Assembly (NCBI RefSeq): GCF_017874735.1
Contig: NZ_JAGGLV010000009.1
Coordinates: 124,001 to 188,000 of the forward strand
Direction: 5' to 3'
Length of the DNA stretch: 64,000 nucleotides
DNA from: Paenibacillus silagei
Lineage (GTDB): Bacteria; Bacillota; Bacilli; Paenibacillales; Paenibacillaceae
Positions 1 to 6,777 of this stretch are shown in pieces (the first letter of the stretch is position 1; each line of letters starts with the position of its first letter). The notes below the pieces were generated by a model, which saw nothing but the letters and a program-made list of their open reading frames with translations, was not told the origin of the DNA and made no database searches. The translations under genes and the position numbers were made by a program.

Positions 1-47
1 AATGCCTAGGGGCTTCTATTGATGCGGAGCGGACAAGACTATTGGAC

Positions 48-146
48 CAAGTGGAAACGGCTGTGCCGTCCTTTCAAAGGACGTTACCGTTTCAGCGAGA
101 AATATAAGGATAAGTTATCGTGTGCAACCTATAAATTCTTATATTT
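48..146 (+). repeat. Two-hairpin dispersed element, copy 1
   Basis: About 99 bp, one of four copies in the window (others at 16103, 25011 and 61756). The first half is a GC-rich hairpin whose outer arms are GAAACGG and CCGTTTC around an inner GCCGTCC/GGACG pair. The second half is an AT-rich hairpin with arms AAATATAAG and a CTTATAT-type arm at its right end. All four copies have the same orientation on this strand. No coding role is visible. It could be a MITE-like element or a transcribed structured RNA; the sequence alone does not decide. Confidence 0.75.
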
Positions 147-152
147 TCAAAA

Positions 153-199
153 AAACCTTCCGAAATGCGGCTTAAGCCGTATACCGGAAGGTTTCTTTA
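153..199. terminator. Bidirectional terminator after cat
   Basis: Arms AAACCTTCC (153-161) and GGAAGGTTT (186-194) form a stem with a further GCGGCTTAAGCCGT palindrome inside it. T-rich runs leave the hairpin in both directions. It lies just past the stop of the minus-strand cat gene. Confidence 0.8.
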
Positions 200-206
200 T
201 TTTGAA

Positions 207-860
207 TCACCCGCCAATCCATTCCTCAGCACGATCTGCCATGGCCTGAACCTCGTTCATGAACCACCCTGCATGATAACCATCACAGACCGCATGATGG
301 ACTTGCAACGACAGCGGCAGGTATATGGAATCGCCTTTAGTCATAAATTTCCCTGCGGTAATAATGGGCAGAAGGTAATTCCCGTTATTGCTGATATTCA
401 GGTTAAATCCGGTAAAGGACATCCACGGAATCATAGATACAGAAAAGGTATGCTCAGGAATCGGCGTCTTGGGGAACAATCTCCCGGAATGCTTATAGTT
501 CTCCACATCAGACAGATAAGAATCATGGAACGCTCTGAAATCACCCGTGCCAGCCGTCCAAATTGCAGAGAAGGATTCCGAGACACTGTCAGCAATCGTA
601 TACAGCGGGTCTACCTTGTCCCAATACCCTAATTCCCCCGCACTATTGTACCCCATTCTGAACGCTGTATTGGAGTTGACTACACGGGTCATTAAGAATA
701 GAAGGGCAGGATACAGCTTATATTCTTGTTGCTTTATCTTCCGGTATAAACCGCTAATCTCAATTTCTGCCGTCATGCTGAAGGTCGTGCCCTGGTTCAG
801 ATAATGATTAAAGATCTCTTGTCTCTTCCAGTTCTCCATATCAATCGGATTAAATTTCAT
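207..860 (-). CDS. cat: Chloramphenicol O-acetyltransferase (CAT type A)
   Basis: 217 aa, the usual length for the trimeric cytoplasmic CAT family, which acetylates chloramphenicol with acetyl-CoA. The signature HHxxxDG is present as HHAVCDG at residues 188-194, giving the catalytic histidine. The N-terminal motif with IDMENWKRQEIF is also typical. The ATG at 860 is set by TAGGAGG with an 8-base gap. That ribosome site is buried in a perfect 10-bp inverted repeat preceded by a 9-codon leader ORF (see separate entries), the arrangement known for drug-inducible cat genes. The gene is the last of the minus-strand genes at this end and is followed by a strong terminator. I see no mobile-element remnants beside it. 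Some CAT-like proteins act poorly on chloramphenicol, but the inducible leader supports a true resistance gene. Confidence 0.93.
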   Translation of the reverse strand: MKFNPIDMENWKRQEIFNHYLNQGTTFSMTAEIEISGLYRKIKQQEYKLYPALLFLMTRVVNSNTAFRMGYNSAGELGYWDKVDPLYTIADSVSESFSAIWTAGTGDFRAFHDSYLSDVENYKHSGRLFPKTPIPEHTFSVSMIPWMSFTGFNLNISNNGNYLLPIITAGKFMTKGDSIYLPLSLQVHHAVCDGYHAGWFMNEVQAMADRAEEWIGG

Positions 861-868
861 TGGCTATG

Positions 869-903
869 CCTCCTAAATGTTTGTGTAAAGTGGATTTAGG
901 AGG
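869..903 (-). promoter_or_regulatory. cat translational attenuator stem-loop
   Basis: Perfect inverted repeat: the arm ATTTAGGAGG (894-903 read on plus) pairs with CCTCCTAAAT (869-878), with a 15-base loop. Read on the minus strand, the downstream arm contains the TTAGGAGG ribosome site of cat, so the closed stem hides it. The leader-peptide stop codon (898-896) lies within the upstream arm, so a ribosome stalled in the leader would open the stem. A TACAAT -10-like box lies at 958-963 (minus), but its -35 is weak. Confidence 0.88.
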
Positions 904-925
904 CTGACTTGTCTGCTTTCTTCAT
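896..925 (-). CDS. cat leader peptide, 9 residues
   Basis: ATG at 925 with AAAGGATGG seven bases upstream encodes MKKADKSAS and stops with TAA at 898-896 inside the attenuator stem. Established cat leaders (cat-86 and staphylococcal plasmid cat genes) are nine codons with similar basic N-termini, and chloramphenicol stalls ribosomes within them. By inference the drug stalls a ribosome here and frees the cat ribosome site. The peptide itself probably has no function after translation. Confidence 0.85.
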   Translation of the reverse strand: MKKADKSAS

Positions 926-965
926 TAGAAGCCCATCCTTTAAAAAGAGTTCCTGTTATTGTAGT

Positions 966-2417
966 TTATTTCTTCGCGATATGGCACTTCAGCAGCTTGC
1001 CCTTCACGGTAGTCTCCTTCATCGCCTGCAGTACAAGCGAGCCCTTACCGTTCAGAATATCGACGTAGGTCACGTTATCCTGAATCGTGATGATCCCGAT
1101 GTCCTCAGCCGAAATGCCCTCAAGCTTCGCAATGGTGCCGACGAAGTCCACGGCGCGGAGCTTCTTTTTCTTGCCGCCATTGAAATACAGCTTCGTGATG
1201 TCCTGGTTCATGACCTCGGTTTTGCCGGCTTTGCGGACCTGCTGCTTACCCAGCTTCAGATCGAAGGCAGGTTTGGCATAGGCCACGGCATCGTCCGAGG
1301 GAGCCTTCATCTCCGGCAGGCTGAAGCCGATATAGCCTTCGATTTCTCTGACCCATTTGTGTTCATTCGGCGTCACGAAGGTGATGGCTTTGCCGCTTTT
1401 GCCTGCGCGGGCAGTCCGGCCGGTGCGGTGGACGTAGCTCTCTTTTTCGAGCGGGATATCGTAGTTGATGACATGGGTGATGTTCTCGATATCAATCCCC
1501 CGGGCTGCAACGTCGGTGGCGATCAGATAACGGAACTGGCCCCGCTTAAAAGCATTCATCACCTCAAACCGCTCGTCCTGCTCCATGCCGCCGTGAATCT
1601 TATCCACCGGATATTCGAGGTCGGCCATCCCGCGGAAGAGGGCATTCACCTGCTCCTGGGTCCGGCAAAAAATAATACAGCTATCCGGGTTCTCCACCGT
1701 CAGCAGGTCGCTGAGCAGTCCGAACTTGGCAGCTTGTACAACCTCAATCAAGGCATGTTCAATCGATGCTGTCGTAATTCCGCTGGCTTCAATCTCAATA
1801 TCCACCGGGTCCGTCATATACTTCCGGCACAGATTCTTGATCACTTCCGGCAGTGTCGCCGAGAACAGCATCGTTACACGTTCCTTGGGCAGCTGCTTAA
1901 TGATCTTCTCGATCTGCTCGATGAAGCCCATGCTGAGCATTTCGTCCGCTTCGTCAATCACCAGATATTGTATCCGGCTCAGGTTCAGCGTACCGCGCTC
2001 AATATGGTCGAATACACGGCCCGGCGTGCCTACAACGACATGCGTCTTCTGGGTCAGCTCCAGCTTCTGCGGGGCAAAAGGCTGCTTGCCGAACAAGGCT
2101 ACCGCCTTGATCCGCTTGAAGCGCCCGATGTTCGTAATATCCTCTCTCACCTGCTGGGCCAACTCCCGGGTAGGGGTCAGCACCAGCGCCTGGGGTTTGT
2201 TCTCCGCCCAATCGGCAAGCTCGCAGAGCGGGATGGCGAAGGCTGCGGTCTTGCCGCTGCCGGTCTGAGACTTGACGATCAGATCCTGCGCCTTCAGCGC
2301 CACAGGAATCACCTTCCGCTGCACCTCGGTGGGGTCCACATACTTCAGAACCTCCAGCGCGCGGATAATCTCCTCATTCAGACCATAATCACTAAACTGT
2401 ACTTGTTCTTCACTCAT
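966..2417 (-). CDS. dbpA: DEAD-box RNA helicase, DbpA/YxiN type
   Basis: 483 aa. Helicase motifs appear in order: Q motif near residues 8-33, Walker A QTGSGKT (51-57), PTREL (82-86), TPGR (131-134), DEAD (155-158), SAT (186-188), and HRTGRTAR in the second RecA lobe. The last 80 residues form a [13 protein letters not shown]...[11 protein letters not shown] region matching the RNA-binding domain that directs E. coli DbpA and B. subtilis YxiN to 23S rRNA hairpin 92. The expected role is ATP-dependent large-subunit ribosome assembly in the cytoplasm. The start at 2417 is preceded by AGAGG at 10 bases. It follows the HD phosphohydrolase on the same strand by 91 bases, in which a TATAAT box could serve as its own -10. 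No convincing terminator separates it from the cat leader. Confidence 0.93.
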   Translation of the reverse strand: MSEEQVQFSDYGLNEEIIRALEVLKYVDPTEVQRKVIPVALKAQDLIVKSQTGSGKTAAFAIPLCELADWAENKPQALVLTPTRELAQQVREDITNIGRFKRIKAVALFGKQPFAPQKLELTQKTHVVVGTPGRVFDHIERGTLNLSRIQYLVIDEADEMLSMGFIEQIEKIIKQLPKERVTMLFSATLPEVIKNLCRKYMTDPVDIEIEASGITTASIEHALIEVVQAAKFGLLSDLLTVENPDSCIIFCRTQEQVNALFRGMADLEYPVDKIHGGMEQDERFEVMNAFKRGQFRYLIATDVAARGIDIENITHVINYDIPLEKESYVHRTGRTARAGKSGKAITFVTPNEHKWVREIEGYIGFSLPEMKAPSDDAVAYAKPAFDLKLGKQQVRKAGKTEVMNQDITKLYFNGGKKKKLRAVDFVGTIAKLEGISAEDIGIITIQDNVTYVDILNGKGSLVLQAMKETTVKGKLLKCHIAKK

Positions 2418-2508
2418 ATTATATTCTACCTCTTCTATGCTGATTGTTCCGGTTCAGGCGGGGCCAGCCCGCGTTCCATCCATCTTGCGCATTATTCCAT
2501 TATAACAC

Positions 2509-3162
2509 CTACTCCGCCCCCTGATTCCATTCCTTATCGAATTGCTCCAGAAAAATCAGCATGAACCGGTGCCGCTCCTCCGCCAATTGCTTGCCGTACG
2601 GGGTGTTCATGAGGTCCTTCAGCTTCAACAGCTTCTCATAAAAATGATTGACCGCTGTACCCTTGGAATAATCGCGGTATTCCTTCTTCAGCGATTCGTC
2701 ACGCGGGGGAATCTCCGGATCATAGACCGGACGGCCCTTCGCACCGGAGAAAACCATCGTCCGCGTGATGCCGATCGCCCCGAGCGCATCCAGACGGTCC
2801 GCATCCTGGACCACCTGCCCTTCCAGCGTTGACATGGGCTCGCCCCCGCCGCCGCTGAACGACATTGTCCCGATGATTTCCATAATATGCCTGCACACAG
2901 CTTCATCCGGCAGATGTGCGGTGAGCCATGTTTGTACTTTGAGCAGCCCCGCCTCCTTGGAGGGGTTCAGCTTCTCGTCTGCTACATCATGCAGCAGGGC
3001 AGCGATCGTACAGATGACCACACTCGCCCCTTCCATTCTTGCGATCAGCGCCGCAGTATTCCGCACCCGGTTAGTATGGAACCAGTCATGGCCGGTGGTA
3101 TCCTGGCCGAGTTGCTCCTTCGCGAAGTTCTCTGCTGCTGTAATCAGCTCTGTATGATTCAT
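2509..3162 (-). CDS. HD-domain phosphohydrolase, YpgQ/YedJ-like
   Basis: 217 aa. The metal ligands of an HD hydrolase are visible: H in GHDWFHTNRV near residue 24, HD in LLHDVADEK, and a later QDADRLDALG aspartate. The relatives B. subtilis YpgQ and E. coli YedJ belong to this family; YpgQ hydrolyses nucleoside triphosphates to pyrophosphate, so a nucleotide house-cleaning role is inferred. The ATG at 3162 is chosen because AGGAGC stands just before it and homology begins there; an upstream in-frame extension to 3279 lacks a ribosome site and would run across the hisS leader. Divergent from hisS. Substrate is unknown. Confidence 0.85.
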   Translation of the reverse strand: MNHTELITAAENFAKEQLGQDTTGHDWFHTNRVRNTAALIARMEGASVVICTIAALLHDVADEKLNPSKEAGLLKVQTWLTAHLPDEAVCRHIMEIIGTMSFSGGGGEPMSTLEGQVVQDADRLDALGAIGITRTMVFSGAKGRPVYDPEIPPRDESLKKEYRDYSKGTAVNHFYEKLLKLKDLMNTPYGKQLAEERHRFMLIFLEQFDKEWNQGAE

Positions 3163-3196
3163 TATGATTGCTCCTTTATGGAAAATAATGCAGGTC

Positions 3197-3225
3197 TTGC
3201 GCGGTTGCTCCTGATCCGCTATAAT
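3197..3225 (+). promoter_or_regulatory. Promoter of the hisS leader
   Basis: -35 TTGCGC (3197-3202) and a perfect -10 TATAAT (3220-3225) with a 17-base spacer. Transcription would start near 3232, giving a leader of roughly 200 bases before hisS. Confidence 0.7.
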
Positions 3226-3259
3226 GTGCTGTAATCCAGCCGGAAGGGAATTGATTCGC

Positions 3260-3313
3260 ATGAACCGCTTGTCCATCATAACGAATCAGCTTCATCATCA
3301 CAAGCAGCGTTAG
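3260..3313 (+). CDS. hisS leader peptide with three consecutive His codons
   Basis: ATG at 3260, preceded by GGAAGGGA about 10 bases upstream, encodes the 17-residue peptide MNRLSIITNQLHHHKQR and stops with TAG at 3311-3313. The codons CAT CAT CAC occupy 3293-3301. Histidine is rare, so three in a row directly ahead of a histidyl-tRNA synthetase strongly suggests a sensor of charged tRNA-His, as in the his-operon attenuators of enterobacteria. The stop codon overlaps the first arm (3309-3314) of the downstream hairpin series, so ribosome position can decide which hairpin forms. I know of no annotation of this peptide; its existence is inferred from sequence. Confidence 0.85.
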   Translation: MNRLSIITNQLHHHKQR

Positions 3314-3411
3314 CACACCTGAATTCATTCAGGGAGGGCTAACGCATTTCGCGTTCGACCTCCCTGCGGCATAGATAAGCGCGCAGGACCATGGGGTCCG
3401 GCGCGTTTTTT
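3309..3411 (+). promoter_or_regulatory. Ribosome-mediated transcription attenuator of hisS
   Basis: Four alternative pairings can be drawn. Stem 1:2 joins GTTAGC (3309-3314) to GCTAAC (3338-3343) around an inner CTGAA/TTCAG hairpin. Stem 2:3 joins CAGGGAGG (3330-3337) to CCTCCCTG (3359-3366). Stem 3:4 joins CCTGCG (3363-3368) to CGCAGG (3382-3387). The terminator joins CGCGC-A-GGACC (3380-3390) to GGTCC-G-GCGCG (3395-3405), followed by TTTTTT. A ribosome stalled at the His codons leaves 1:2 free, so 3:4 can form and block the terminator. A ribosome at the stop codon covers arm 1, favouring 2:3 and termination. The T-box consensus AGGGTGGNACCGCG is absent. Confidence 0.8.
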
Positions 3412-3449
3412 ATTTTAGCGGAATTTAAGTGACAAAGGAGCTGCCAAGG

Positions 3450-4730
3450 ATGCAAAATATTAAAGGAACTTATGATTACTTCGGCCGGGAACAGGCCATC
3501 CGCCAGAAGGTGCGGACTACGCTGCAGGAGTTGTTCGAGCTGTACGGCTTCGAATCGATGGATACAACCCTGCTGAATGAGCTGGAGCTGCTGACCTCCA
3601 AATACGCCGGGGGCGATGAGATTCTGCGCGAAATGTACCAGCTGGCCGATCAGGGCGGGCGCAGGCTGGGGCTGCGTTACGATCTGACGATCCCTTTTGC
3701 CAAGGTGATTGCCTTAAATCCGGGCATTGAATTCCCCTACCGGCGGTATGAGATCGGGAAGGTGTTCCGGGATGGTCCGGTCAAAAAAGGCCGCCTGCGC
3801 GAATTCCTGCAATGTGACGCCGATGTCGTCGGTATTGCCGGCCCGCAGGCGGAAGCGGAGCTGATGCAGCTCGCCGCAGAGGCGTTCCGCCGCCTTGCGA
3901 TTCCGGTTGTGCTGAAGTGGAATAACCGCCGCTTCCTGGGTGAGATTCTCGGGGCGGTCGGGGTTCCGGCAGAGGAACAGCTCTCGGTGATGCTGACCCT
4001 CGACAAGCTGGCTAAGATCGGCAGCGGCGGGGTGCTGGCAGAGCTGACGGACAAGCAGCTAACCGCTCAGACGGTTACACTGATCTCAGAGCTACTGGAG
4101 CTGAAGAACCCGGGATTCAAGGAACTGGTGGAGCGGTATAAGCTTGAAGGGCTGCCGGGGACGCTCGAAGTGCAGGCCTTGCAGCAGCTGATTGATGCGG
4201 TTGGACTTGCGGACATGTGCGTCTTCGATCCATTTCTGTCACGCGGGCTGTCATTCTATACAGGGACTGTATACGAAATCTTTGATGCCACAGGCGGCTA
4301 TACGTCCAGCCTGGGCGGCGGGGGCAGATATGACGACATCATCGGCAAGCTCGTGGGGCGTGATGATATCGAATACCCTACCGTGGGGATCTCCTTCGGC
4401 ATGGAGTCGATCATGGCCCTGTTAGGCGAACGCCAGGAGCAGGCAGCGGCGGAGCGTTCCGGCGTTCTGATCATTCCCATTGGCGGGTATATGCCGCAGG
4501 CGCTGGTTGCTGCTGCTGCGCTGCGTTCGGCAGGCATCCGGGTCACGGTGGACACCGGCATGCGCAAGCTCAAAAAAACGCTGGCCACAGCCAGCGCCAA
4601 GGGCATCCGCTATGTGATTATGGTCGGAGAGAGCGAAGCCGCTGAGCAGAAGCTGCGGCTGAAGGATATGGAGCTGGGGAGCGAGCAGCTGGTTACAGCG
4701 GCGGAGGCTGTTCGTTCGATTGCGTTGTGA
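3450..4730 (+). CDS. hisS: Histidyl-tRNA synthetase, archaeal/eukaryote-like subtype
   Basis: 426 aa class II synthetase. Motif 2 is seen as the RYEIGKVFRDG...GRLREFLQCD region (residues 99-123), the histidine-binding loop as RGLSFYTG, motif 3 as GGGGRYD, and an anticodon-binding domain fills the last 95 residues. The phrases RYDLTIPFAK and REFLQCD resemble archaeal and eukaryotic HisRS more than the canonical bacterial type (usual opening: PRGTQD). The ATG at 3450 is preferred over the GTG at 3429 because AAAGGAG lies nine bases before it and family homology starts there. Expression is likely controlled by the upstream leader peptide and terminator. A HisZ-type ATP-phosphoribosyltransferase subunit is the alternative, but an intact motif 2 and anticodon domain argue for a synthetase. 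A second canonical hisS elsewhere in the genome is likely but not visible here. Confidence 0.85.
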   Translation: MQNIKGTYDYFGREQAIRQKVRTTLQELFELYGFESMDTTLLNELELLTSKYAGGDEILREMYQLADQGGRRLGLRYDLTIPFAKVIALNPGIEFPYRRYEIGKVFRDGPVKKGRLREFLQCDADVVGIAGPQAEAELMQLAAEAFRRLAIPVVLKWNNRRFLGEILGAVGVPAEEQLSVMLTLDKLAKIGSGGVLAELTDKQLTAQTVTLISELLELKNPGFKELVERYKLEGLPGTLEVQALQQLIDAVGLADMCVFDPFLSRGLSFYTGTVYEIFDATGGYTSSLGGGGRYDDIIGKLVGRDDIEYPTVGISFGMESIMALLGERQEQAAAERSGVLIIPIGGYMPQALVAAAALRSAGIRVTVDTGMRKLKKTLATASAKGIRYVIMVGESEAAEQKLRLKDMELGSEQLVTAAEAVRSIAL

Positions 4731-5154
4731 TTCTGGATGAGACAGCCCCGGGCTAACACACTGGCTCCAGGCCCGGCTTCTCACCGGACAGGCGAGTGTG
4801 GTTATGCATGCTCCCTCGCCAGTTTCAGATTACGGATGCCGATAGCTGATTGTTGTATTAATTGCAGGATTCCCGTCAGTTCGGCTCGAGATAACGCGGA
4901 TTGTTGCATTTATTGCAGGATTCCCCTCAAATTAGCCTCTGCTGAGCACACATTGTTGTAATTTGTGCAGGATTTCTATCAGCTAGGCCCCAGGTTAACA
5001 CACATTGTTGCAATTTATGCACCATTTTCATTAGCTCCACAATCGCGCGGATCAGCGCAAGCGGCGCTCCGCTGTGCAGTCGCAGGCCGGCAGGCCCTTA
5101 ATCTCCTGCTCTACGTCCGTCAGCTGGCCACTTCAGGCCATCCATAGAAGCAGT
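4731..5154. other. Intergenic region between convergent hisS and the response regulator
   Basis: 424 bases with no supportable gene. A CCGGGC/GCCCGG hairpin near 4756-4785 could end hisS but lacks a T-run. Most of the rest is the four-unit repeat array described separately. The last 110 bases are GC-rich, with no clear terminator for the minus-strand operon. Confidence 0.6.
4848..5045. repeat. Family-A tandem array, four units of 51-52 bp
   Basis: Units begin at 4848, 4899, 4951 and 5003 (steps of 51, 52 and 52 bases). Each opens with an ATTGTTGYA-N4-5-TGCAG-type block, which can fold as TGTTGCA against TGCARCA with wobble pairing, followed by a less conserved 25-base tail ending in TAACRCR. 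The same family forms a second four-unit array at 55476. Both arrays lie between convergent genes. Confidence 0.8.
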
Positions 5155-6777
5155 CTATACCCTGCGCGAGCTGTCCCTGTACGCTTTGGGCGATAGACCG
5201 CTGCAATTCTTGAACACACGGTTGAAGTGGCGCACGTTGCCGAAGCCCGTCTCCTCAGCGATTCTGCTGATCTTCTCCCCGGTAAAGGCCAGCTTCCTGC
5301 GGGCCTCCTCCATGCGGATGTGGGTGACATATTCGCTAAAGGTGACGCCGGTCCTCTGCTTGAACAGATTGCTGAAATATACCGGGTTCAAATATACTTT
5401 GTCGGCTACCTCCTTGAGACTCAGCGGATGATGATAATGCTGCGAAATGTAGCGCTGGGCCACAGTGACCGGATCGATATCCTTCATCTCTCTGGATTCG
5501 GCAATGCAGCCGGTTAGGGTGAGCAGCAGCCCACGGCATTGCTCGGCAAGCTCCTGCCGTGAAGAGAGGCTGCACACCTCGAACAGGATGGTGCGGATAT
5601 CCTTCGGGCCCAGCCATGATTCGGTAACCCCAAGCTCCTCGGACAATTCATAATAATACAGCAGCAGCTTGCAGATTTGCTGGTGAATGCTCTCAGGTGA
5701 TTCGGCTGTGCTGCACAGCTCTTCGATCATATGTTCCACAATCGGGCCGATGCCGGCTCCTCTTCCGCCGGTAATCGACTTCTCCAGGATCTCCCAGGAC
5801 CACTTCAGGGGGCCGCTGCCTTCGTTGGGGCGCTGCTTCATTTTGGCATAATCCAGCAGCTTGTCACCGCCTTCAATCAACCGGTACAGGAGGGCAATTC
5901 CGGCCTCGTTGTAGGCTCTGGGGATTCCCGGCAGCCCTTCTGCCGGATTGCTGACCCCGATCGTCACCGTCAGATTGGACAAGGAACGGATCTGCCTGCG
6001 GATCAGGTCCCCCAGTGCTCCCGGCGCTGACAGGGAATGCTGCGGGTCTGCTGTATTCAGCAGGGCAACCACCTCAGTATCCGACTGCACGAAGCTTATT
6101 CCTACGGCCTGACGATCGATCATCTCCTGGACGACCTGCTGGATATACAGGAGGAACAACGATGCATCTCCCCGCTGATAACGCTCCTTCTCCACGGAAT
6201 GCTTATCCAGCTTGATGACCATGCAGATGAAATAGGGATGACCGAAGGCGAAGCCCAGCTCACGCAGCAGCCGCAAATCGCTATCTTCCGTCTTGCCTTT
6301 CAGCAGACTGTCCGCCAGATGACCGGCCACATGCCGTTTCAGCACAGGCTGCACCTGCCACGGCTGATCGCTTCGCGCAGACTGCTTGTGACGCTCGGCC
6401 AGCTCCTGCCCCAGCCGCTCCAGCACACGGCCCAGCTCCTGGCGTTCCACCGGCTTCATCAGATAGTCCTTCGCCCCCTGGCGCATGGACTGCTGCACAT
6501 AAGCGAATTCATCATAACCGCTGACCACGATGGTCATCAGATCCTTGAAGCGACCCGCAGCCAATTGCTGCAGCTGGATACCGTCCATCCGCGGCATGCG
6601 GATATCGGTGAGCAGTACCTCTGGAGACAGCTCGGCCAGCTTGTCGAGTGCATCATAGCCGTCGCTGGCTTCACCGACCACCTCCCAGTTGCTATCCAGG
6701 CTGGTGATCATTTTGCGCAGTCCTTTGCGGAAGACCGATTCATCGTCAACAATCAATATTTTAGGCAACCCCGTCAT
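5155..6777 (-). CDS. YesN-type response regulator, AraC output domain
   Basis: 540 aa. An N-terminal receiver domain carries the acidic pair D11/D12, phospho-acceptor D58 in LLTDIRMP and K108 in YLMKP. A long middle region follows, and the last 100 residues form an AraC-type double helix-turn-helix (SLKEVADKVYLNPVYFSNLFKQ...ISRIAEETGFGNVRHFNRVF). It is the partner of the upstream sensor kinase, whose stop at 6761 it overlaps. AGGGAGG abuts the ATG at 6777, so a TTG at 6768, nine bases after that site, may be the real start (MPKILIVDDE). It probably activates the sugar operon in which it is encoded last, as is usual for YesMN pairs beside carbohydrate ABC importers. Confidence 0.93.
   Translation of the reverse strand: MTGLPKILIVDDESVFRKGLRKMITSLDSNWEVVGEASDGYDALDKLAELSPEVLLTDIRMPRMDGIQLQQLAAGRFKDLMTIVVSGYDEFAYVQQSMRQGAKDYLMKPVERQELGRVLERLGQELAERHKQSARSDQPWQVQPVLKRHVAGHLADSLLKGKTEDSDLRLLRELGFAFGHPYFICMVIKLDKHSVEKERYQRGDASLFLLYIQQVVQEMIDRQAVGISFVQSDTEVVALLNTADPQHSLSAPGALGDLIRRQIRSLSNLTVTIGVSNPAEGLPGIPRAYNEAGIALLYRLIEGGDKLLDYAKMKQRPNEGSGPLKWSWEILEKSITGGRGAGIGPIVEHMIEELCSTAESPESIHQQICKLLLYYYELSEELGVTESWLGPKDIRTILFEVCSLSSRQELAEQCRGLLLTLTGCIAESREMKDIDPVTVAQRYISQHYHHPLSLKEVADKVYLNPVYFSNLFKQRTGVTFSEYVTHIRMEEARRKLAFTGEKISRIAEETGFGNVRHFNRVFKNCSGLSPKAYRDSSRRV

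Noticed and set aside
909..2564. 551-codon frame antisense to the helicase gene
   Set aside because: It mirrors dbpA in the opposite strand, has no ribosome site and no recognisable domain; the helicase is certain.
3300..3411. T-box riboswitch upstream of hisS
   Set aside because: AGGGAGGGCTAACGC recalls the T-box core only loosely; the AGGGTGGNACCGCG consensus and a normal stem I are absent, while a His-rich leader peptide explains the leader better.
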